Shown here: positions 23,384 to 28,261 of the stretch, in pieces
How positions within the stretch are numbered: position 1 is the first letter of the stretch
Layout: each line of letters opens with the position of its first letter
DNA from: Flavobacteriaceae bacterium
GTDB lineage: Bacteria > Bacteroidota > Bacteroidia > Flavobacteriales > Flavobacteriaceae
Direction of reading: 5' to 3'
Assembly (NCBI GenBank): GCA_002693605.1
Contig: NZQO01000077.1
Location: forward strand, 1 to 28,261
DNA: 28,261 bases
Translations under genes and position numbers: made by a program
The notes under the pieces: model-generated
What the model was told of the DNA's origin: nothing
The model's database searches: none
What the model saw: only the letters and a program-made list of their open reading frames with translations

Positions 23384-24397
23384 TTAGTTGTTAACCTCCC
23401 GCGTTATAAACGGGTAGAAAGTGGTAGCTATGAAGAAAATAGTGCTCACCACGAACGAGAAACTGATAATAAGTAATAAAGGAGCCCACGAAAATAGGAG
23501 CGAAGTGAGCGGCAGCAATACCCCGAACAACACCAATAAAAGAAATATGCCATAGAGGTAACGCATGATGGCGGGAAGCCTTTCGTCCATCCGGTCTTGA
23601 AACTGATATAATTTTGGCAATACCTCGTTGGCCATATACTCGCCCAACTTCGACAGAAATACCTCGTTGAAGGAGGAATCCTCGAATGCCTTCGAGTCTA
23701 TGGTGTTTGCAAGGGTCATGATCTTTTCCTGATGCCTTTCGAACACGGCCTCATAGTCCAACGCTTCCTTGTAGATCCCGTATTTATACCCGAAATAATA
23801 CCAAAGGCCCGAACCGCATTTGTGCTCGAGCCACTTTTCAACAATGGGTTTATCGTACACCTTTGGGTACGAAATCGTTTCCGGGATTTTTTTCTGCTTC
23901 GGGTCGGTCATTAACAGTGCCTTCAGCTCGAGGTAGAGGTTTTCGGTATCGGCATAATTATGGTGCTCTTGCAAAAATTCGATAGCCAATTTCGATTTTC
24001 CCTTGTAAAATTCCTTCACTTCGAAAAAGGTGAGTCCGGCATATTCCTCGTCTATGTACTCCTTGAGGCCCGGCAGCCACATTTTCGACTGCATGAGCAG
24101 TTCAATGATACTTCGGAAATGATGCATTTGTTGGGTAACCTTGCTCAGCGAATCGATTACTTGATTTCTATTTGTTTTTACAGTAAGTGCCGAGGCGGCT
24201 AGGTACACCATGATGATGGCCGAGAGAAAGCCGCTAATGCTAATGAAGACGGTGGCCAATTCGGAAAGCTTTACCGTAAACTCGGGTTCGTCAACGAGTT
24301 TTTGCCATAACAGAAAAATAAGGGCAATGCAGAGAAGCCCGCTTAGCAATAGCGGGACAAAGGCGTACAAATCTTTTATAAAAGATTTTTTTCTCAT
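23384..24397 (-). CDS. Hypothetical four-helix membrane protein
   Basis: A 337-residue protein I do not recognise. Two transmembrane helices near the N-terminus (about 12-33 and 45-70) and two near the C-terminus (about 282-300 and 305-328) flank a soluble region of about 210 residues rich in Glu, Lys and Tyr, with a predicted helical segment right after TM2 (NQVIDSLSKVTQQMHHF). The layout is like membrane-anchored sensor or scaffold proteins, but no catalytic motif is visible. I start it at the ATG at 24397 (MRKKSFIKDLYAF, positively charged before TM1). A GTG at 24478 would add 27 residues rich in Tyr and Pro that look non-coding. It stands alone upstream of uvrA. Confidence 0.75.
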   Translation of the reverse strand: MRKKSFIKDLYAFVPLLLSGLLCIALIFLLWQKLVDEPEFTVKLSELATVFISISGFLSAIIMVYLAASALTVKTNRNQVIDSLSKVTQQMHHFRSIIELLMQSKMWLPGLKEYIDEEYAGLTFFEVKEFYKGKSKLAIEFLQEHHNYADTENLYLELKALLMTDPKQKKIPETISYPKVYDKPIVEKWLEHKCGSGLWYYFGYKYGIYKEALDYEAVFERHQEKIMTLANTIDSKAFEDSSFNEVFLSKLGEYMANEVLPKLYQFQDRMDERLPAIMRYLYGIFLLLVLFGVLLPLTSLLFSWAPLLLIISFSFVVSTIFFIATTFYPFITREVNN

Positions 24398-24601
24398 ACA
24401 ATCAAAGTACGCGAAACCGAGTCTGTACGGCCGATACAAAATATCGTGAGACCAATCTAAATAGGGCGTGCAAACCACTTTTTTTGAAATGGTGTAAAAT
24501 AGGATTAGGAAAAAACGGAATTATATAATTGTAGCTCCCCTGTTTGATTTTGCCGTGTTAAGAGTTTGGTTTCGCGCTGTTAGTTGAAACTGCGTTCCCC
24601 C

Positions 24602-24617
24602 AAAATTAGCTAATTTT
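24602..24617. repeat. Perfect 16-base palindrome
   Basis: AAAATTAGCTAATTTT reads the same on both strands. It lies about 67 bases after the ggt stop on the minus strand and one base from a second palindrome. It could be an operator or a weak bidirectional terminator. Confidence 0.5.
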
Positions 24618-24618
24618 C

Positions 24619-24631
24619 CTACACAGTGTAG
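24619..24631. repeat. Perfect 13-base palindrome
   Basis: CTACAC-A-GTGTAG, six-base arms around one base, next to the 16-base palindrome. Such short-centre dyads are typical of binding sites for dimeric regulators rather than RNA hairpins. Confidence 0.45.
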
Positions 24632-24683
24632 TATATTACTTACATTTCGATATGTGGTATTACAATTCCGACAAACAACCTTT

Positions 24684-26393
24684 TCAGTATCCCACAGCGG
24701 TATCATCCCCCCGCGGATCAGCCCCTCCCTCGAGTCGGCCATCTGGTAAAACTAAGATGGCATCAACCTTGCCAATTACGGGAGTGTTATTCAAATCAAG
24801 GGTATATCCTTTGGCGGTAAGCGAATCGAGCACGGAAGTGGCAAATCCATCAGGTTCAAACTGCACCACATCGGGGAGCCATTGGTGATGGAAGCGAGGC
24901 CTATTCACGGCCTCTTGCATGGGAAGGCCAAATTCATAAACGTTTAAAATTGCTTGCAGGACCGAGGTTATTATAGCCGAACCTCCCGGCGTGCCCACCA
25001 CCATCCATAACTCGCCATTCCGTTCCACGATCGTGGGAGTCATGGAACTGAGCATTCGCTTTTGGGGCGCTATCGCATTGGCCTCCCCACCAATGAGCCC
25101 GAACATATTCGGAACCCCTGGTTTAGCGCTGAAATCGTCCATTTCGTTATTCAGGAAAAAGCCCAATTGTGGAATGTAGAGTTTTGAACCGTAAGCAGCG
25201 TTTAGGGTAGTAGTTGCCGCCACGGCATTTCCTTCGGCATCTACGATTGAGTAATGCGTTGTCTCGGTACTTTCGCCCATCTGGATTGAGCCCGGACCCA
25301 AGGTCGCGGAGGGTGTGGCCCGTTTGAATGAAAAGTTGGACATTCGTTCCGTCAAATAGGAATAGGAAAGAAGGGTGTCCTCTGGAATCAAAACGAAATC
25401 TGGATCGCCCAGATAGAAGCTTCTATCGGCATAAGCGCGACGTTCGGCTTCGGTAATTAGCTGAATTGCCTTTGTGGAATTATGGCCATATTCAGCGATG
25501 GGAAAGGGCTCGATCATTTTCATGATTTGCCCAAGAACAATCGCCCCACTAGAAGGAGGTCCCATGGAAATGATGCGCAACTCCTTATACTGAAATATGA
25601 CGGGCTCGCGCCACACGGCCTCGTATGCCTCAAGATCCTTAAGGGTAATAACGCCGCCTCTTTCCCGAAGGTATGAAACCAGTTCTTGGCCTGTATGGCC
25701 ACCGTAAAATTCGTGCCTTCCCTCGAGCGCAATGCGTGCAAGCGTTTCGGCTAGTGCTGGATTTTTCAGGGTGTCACCTTGTTGATATGCGCGTGAGAAC
25801 AAGGATGATTCCCCGTTAATTTTCTCGAAAACAGGGCCGTATTGCGCAAATCGCTCTGCTTGGCTCTCGGTAATTTCAAATCCGCGACGCGCGAGATCGA
25901 TCACGGGCTGCAAGATAACCTCCATGGGTAACGATCCGAGTTTTTGATGCACTGCGAATATACCGGCGACCGTGCCAGGAACGCCCACCGCGAGACTTCC
26001 TTGCTTGCTGATTTCCGATTGATAGTTGCCGTTAGCATCTAGGTACATATCTCTCGTGGCTGCCATAGGGGCTTTCTCCCTGTAGTCGAAACTTCCCAAT
26101 TCGCCATATTGCGTTCGGTAAACCATAAAACCGCCGCCGCCCAGATTGCCTGCGTAAGGGTATGTCACCGCGAGGGCCATTTCAGTGGCGATCATCGCAT
26201 CGAACGCATTGCCGCCAATTTGTAATATTTGAGTGCCAATTCGGGAAGCCTCTTCTCGGGCCGACACTACCATAGCACTATCGGCTATCAACCCCACTTG
26301 TGGAACGTTAGGTGCTTGCGTGCCCACTTGCGGTTTGTCCTTGCATGCTTGGAGTACAAACAATAGTAAAATGGAGAGGGACAGATGTTTCAT
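24684..26393 (-). CDS. ggt: Gamma-glutamyltransferase, lipoprotein
   Basis: This enzyme cleaves or transfers the gamma-glutamyl group of glutathione and related compounds. The 569-residue precursor starts with a lipoprotein signal (MKHLSLSILLLFVLQAC, lipobox LQAC with Cys17), so it is membrane-anchored in the envelope. It matures by self-cleavage before the catalytic Thr: TTHYSIVDAEGNAVAATTTLN puts Thr378 at the new N-terminus of the small subunit. Other family blocks are intact: GGNAFDAMIAT, GNLGGGGFMVYR, FDYREKAP, LNNEMDDFSAKPG, LSSMTPTIV and GTPGGSAIITSVLQ. Its start overlaps the stop of acpH by four bases (ATGA), so they form an operon. Whether glutathione or another gamma-glutamyl compound is the natural substrate is open. 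Confidence 0.95.
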   Translation of the reverse strand: MKHLSLSILLLFVLQACKDKPQVGTQAPNVPQVGLIADSAMVVSAREEASRIGTQILQIGGNAFDAMIATEMALAVTYPYAGNLGGGGFMVYRTQYGELGSFDYREKAPMAATRDMYLDANGNYQSEISKQGSLAVGVPGTVAGIFAVHQKLGSLPMEVILQPVIDLARRGFEITESQAERFAQYGPVFEKINGESSLFSRAYQQGDTLKNPALAETLARIALEGRHEFYGGHTGQELVSYLRERGGVITLKDLEAYEAVWREPVIFQYKELRIISMGPPSSGAIVLGQIMKMIEPFPIAEYGHNSTKAIQLITEAERRAYADRSFYLGDPDFVLIPEDTLLSYSYLTERMSNFSFKRATPSATLGPGSIQMGESTETTHYSIVDAEGNAVAATTTLNAAYGSKLYIPQLGFFLNNEMDDFSAKPGVPNMFGLIGGEANAIAPQKRMLSSMTPTIVERNGELWMVVGTPGGSAIITSVLQAILNVYEFGLPMQEAVNRPRFHHQWLPDVVQFEPDGFATSVLDSLTAKGYTLDLNNTPVIGKVDAILVLPDGRLEGGADPRGDDTAVGY

Positions 26394-26983
26394 TCGTTCA
26401 GTAATTCGTTTCTGGTGTGGTCTGCAAATTCGATTAATTCGGAAAAAAAAGCCTTGAATTCAGCTTCAAATTCAGCGTAGTAGGTTTCCAATTCAAAAAC
26501 CGCAAAATTCATATTCGACTTGTTTTTTGTGCGCACGTTCATCTGGGCCAAAATGGTGCCGATCCCTTCTACCGTGGCATAACTTAGCAACCAATTATCG
26601 CGCACCATATGGGGCATCATTCGCTGAATTCGGGTGGGCAATAGCGCGAAATTACGCTGTAGCAATTGGTAAAATTCCTCAACATAGCCCATCAATGGCT
26701 GTGGGTGATATTCGTTCCAGTTTTTCGCCAGGAAATGATCGTAGAGTATATCTACAATCACGCCGCTGTAATGACTGTACTTGGGGTGAAGGCGCGCGGT
26801 GCTCTGCCGCACTATTAGGTGGGCATCGGTAAAGGTGTCAATAGCTCGGTGCAGCAATATCCCCTTTTGTATTTTGTGAGGTTGCCTAAGGTATTTGTTT
26901 CCCTTAATGCCATCGGCAATAAAATTCCCTATGGTAATTTCCTCATCTGCACCAGAGAGGTATATATGTGCCAAAAAATTCAT
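26390..26983 (-). CDS. acpH: Acyl carrier protein phosphodiesterase (AcpH family)
   Basis: Members remove the 4'-phosphopantetheine arm from holo-ACP; the fold is an HD-type helical hydrolase. The 197 residues begin MNFLAHIYLSGADEEITIGNFIADGIKG and carry the family Asp/His residues in LLHRAIDTFTDAHLIV, YSGVIVDILYDHFLAKNW and later DNWLLSYATVEGI. I use the ATG at 26983. The reading frame is open to 27184, but the extra 67 residues run across the divergent glmM promoter and start and do not look like protein. It shares a short 73-base promoter region with glmM on the other strand and overlaps ggt by four bases. The functional link between acpH and ggt is not obvious. Confidence 0.9.
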   Translation of the reverse strand: MNFLAHIYLSGADEEITIGNFIADGIKGNKYLRQPHKIQKGILLHRAIDTFTDAHLIVRQSTARLHPKYSHYSGVIVDILYDHFLAKNWNEYHPQPLMGYVEEFYQLLQRNFALLPTRIQRMMPHMVRDNWLLSYATVEGIGTILAQMNVRTKNKSNMNFAVFELETYYAEFEAEFKAFFSELIEFADHTRNELLNE

Positions 26984-27030
26984 CCGGTACAATTTACGAA
27001 AACGGCTCAAGCCATTGGGGCTAGATTTGC

Positions 27031-27038
27031 TATCTTTG
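27031..27038 (+). promoter_or_regulatory. -7 element of the glmM promoter
   Basis: TATCTTTG is a perfect TAnnTTTG element 18 bases before the glmM ATG. No TTG is found at the best -33 spacing. A 10-base palindrome, TTTGATCAAA (27035-27044), overlaps its end and could be a regulator site. Confidence 0.6.
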
Positions 27039-27056
27039 ATCAAATTTTTTTTCAGG

Positions 27057-28261
27057 ATGACGTTAATTAAATCCATTTCAGGAATTCGCGGTACCATTGG
27101 CGGTTTACCCGGAGATAACCTAACCCCCATTGATGCGGTAAAGTATGCCGCAGCATATGGAACTTGGGTAAAACAACAGCGCAATAAGGAAAACTATCGC
27201 GTAGTGGTGGGGAGAGATGCGCGGATTTCGGGCGAAATGATACAGCAATTGGTAATAAACACGTTGGTAGGACTCGGGATTCATGTAATTGATTTAGGTC
27301 TTTCCACCACGCCCACGGTAGAGATGGCCGTAATGATGGAACGTGCAGACGGGGGCATCATACTCACCGCCAGCCATAACCCCAAACAATGGAACGCGCT
27401 AAAATTGCTTAACGAGAAAGGGGAGTTCCTCAATGCCTCTGCCGGACAGGAAATTTTGGATCTTGCCGCAACTGATAAAATCGTATTTGCCGAGATTGAC
27501 GATCTTGGTGAAATTACCACAAACGATGCTTATATCGATTTGCATATCGACGAGATTCTTGAGCTGCCACTGGTAAATGCGACGGCCATTAAAAAGGCTA
27601 ATTTCAAGGTAGTGGTAGACGGGGTAAACTCCACTGGCGGTATTGCCGTACCCTTGTTGCTACAAGAGCTAGGGGTGCAAACGGTAAAATTATATTGCGA
27701 TCCTACCGGAGATTTTCCGCATAATCCAGAACCGTTGAAGGAGCATTTAGGCGATTTAATGGAAAAGGTGGTTTCCGAAAACGCAGATTTTGGTATCGTA
27801 GTCGATCCAGACGTAGATCGCCTTGCATTCATAGATGAGAAGGGCACTATGTTTGGAGAAGAGTATACCCTCGTGGCGGTTGCAGATTACGTATTGCAGC
27901 ATACGCCCGGAAATACGGTAAGCAATCTCTCCTCTTCGCGTGCGCTGCGTGATGTTACCGAAAAACATAACGGCCTTTATACTGCCAGTGCCGTGGGCGA
28001 GGTAAATGTCGTGGCAGAGATGAAGAACACAAAGGCTATTATTGGTGGTGAAGGAAATGGCGGTATCATTTATCCCGAGCTACATTACGGAAGGGATAGT
28101 TTAGTAGGCATCACGCTGTTTCTCAGTTTCCTCGCACAGGAAAAAGTACCCGTAAGCCAATTGCGCGGGCGTTATCCATCCTATTTTATGGGGAAAAAGA
28201 AAATTGAGCTCACCCCTGGCTTAGATGTAGACGCGCTTCTAGATGCCATGGAAAAGAAATA
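27057..28261 (+). CDS. glmM: Phosphoglucosamine mutase, 3' end outside the window
   Basis: A phosphohexomutase of the alpha-D-phosphohexomutase superfamily; GlmM turns glucosamine 6-phosphate into glucosamine 1-phosphate for peptidoglycan and lipopolysaccharide. It starts at ATG 27057 (MTLIKSISGIRGTIGG) and runs about 401 codons to the window edge; full members are about 460. Seen in order: GRDARISGEM, the phosphoserine loop LTASHNPKQWNALK, the metal site VVDPDVDRLAFID, and the sugar-specificity loop GGEGNGGIIYPE. The C-terminal phosphate-binding domain is just beginning. Phosphomannomutase is the main alternative; the GlmM assignment rests on the Bacteroidota sequence pattern. Confidence 0.92.
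   Translation, partial: MTLIKSISGIRGTIGGLPGDNLTPIDAVKYAAAYGTWVKQQRNKENYRVVVGRDARISGEMIQQLVINTLVGLGIHVIDLGLSTTPTVEMAVMMERADGGIILTASHNPKQWNALKLLNEKGEFLNASAGQEILDLAATDKIVFAEIDDLGEITTNDAYIDLHIDEILELPLVNATAIKKANFKVVVDGVNSTGGIAVPLLLQELGVQTVKLYCDPTGDFPHNPEPLKEHLGDLMEKVVSENADFGIVVDPDVDRLAFIDEKGTMFGEEYTLVAVADYVLQHTPGNTVSNLSSSRALRDVTEKHNGLYTASAVGEVNVVAEMKNTKAIIGGEGNGGIIYPELHYGRDSLVGITLFLSFLAQEKVPVSQLRGRYPSYFMGKKKIELTPGLDVDALLDAMEKK

Larger units (their letters stand above)
24398..24683. other. Gene-free stretch between two minus-strand genes
   Basis: No convincing gene in 286 bases. The part next to 24397 should hold the promoter of the membrane protein gene; a near match, TACTTTG (about 24409-24403), lies just before its ATG. 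The part next to 24684 is downstream of ggt and holds two perfect palindromes listed separately. No good terminator with a T tract was found for ggt. Confidence 0.6.

Noticed and set aside
24398..24478. A GTG-initiated 27-residue extension of the membrane protein.
   Set aside because: The extension does not resemble a signal or membrane segment, while MRKKSFIKDL directly before the first helix is a normal start.
26984..27184. A 67-residue N-terminal extension of acpH.
   Set aside because: It would cross the divergent glmM promoter and the first codons of glmM, and the family begins at MNFLAHIYLSG.

Overview
The window looks like chromosomal DNA from a member of the Flavobacteriaceae (Bacteroidota). 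Four things point there: fused E1 alpha/beta ketoacid dehydrogenase, DUF2147 and DUF6495-type proteins, and a gluzincin/beta-barrel fusion; promoters of the Bacteroidota type (TTTG, about 19 nt, TAnnTTTG); starts without Shine-Dalgarno sequences, several of them TTG or GTG; and rpsF-rpsR-rplI without ssb. Base composition looks even throughout. I saw no insertion sequence, prophage, CRISPR array, tRNA or rRNA.

Layout. 1-2.4 kb, plus strand: nadC, a YihY/BrkB membrane protein and a secreted DUF2147 protein, closed by a terminator. 2.5-5.7 kb: priA (TTG start), convergent with and overlapping an orphan LytTR response regulator. 5.8-7.6 kb, plus strand: rpsF-rpsR-rplI from a consensus promoter, a strong terminator, then a DUF6495-like protein. 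7.6-11.4 kb, minus strand: a tightly coupled three-gene cassette (DUF1704 'QEGLA' metallopeptidase, glutathione-synthase-like ATP-grasp ligase, aspartoacylase/succinylglutamate-desuccinylase-type amidohydrolase). 11.4-13.4 kb, minus strand: asnB, preceded by a complete transcription attenuator with a 15-residue Asn-rich leader peptide. 13.4-16.5 kb, minus strand: a small secreted protein and the fused E1 ketoacid dehydrogenase. 16.5-23.3 kb, minus strand: a small membrane protein, an M1-like protein with no intact zinc site fused to an outer-membrane barrel, a LOG-family nucleotide hydrolase and uvrA. 23.4-24.4 kb: an unrecognised four-helix membrane protein. 24.7-27.0 kb, minus strand: acpH-ggt (gamma-glutamyltransferase lipoprotein). 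27.06 kb to the end, plus strand: glmM, running off the window.

The two most interesting items are these. (1) The asnB leader encodes MVRFNLNNNNNNPLP; the stop codon abuts a segment that can pair either with the bases just before the leader AUG or with the 5' arm of a 13-bp terminator. That is the full 1:2 / 2:3 / 3:4 logic of ribosome-mediated attenuation, here tuned to asparagine. (2) The ligase/peptidase/amidohydrolase cassette has the gene content of a system that makes and unmakes an unknown small peptide or peptide tag; its peptidase carries the HExxxH...E zinc site of the family that includes the animal tubulin detyrosinase MATCAP. Most remaining genes are conserved housekeeping functions.
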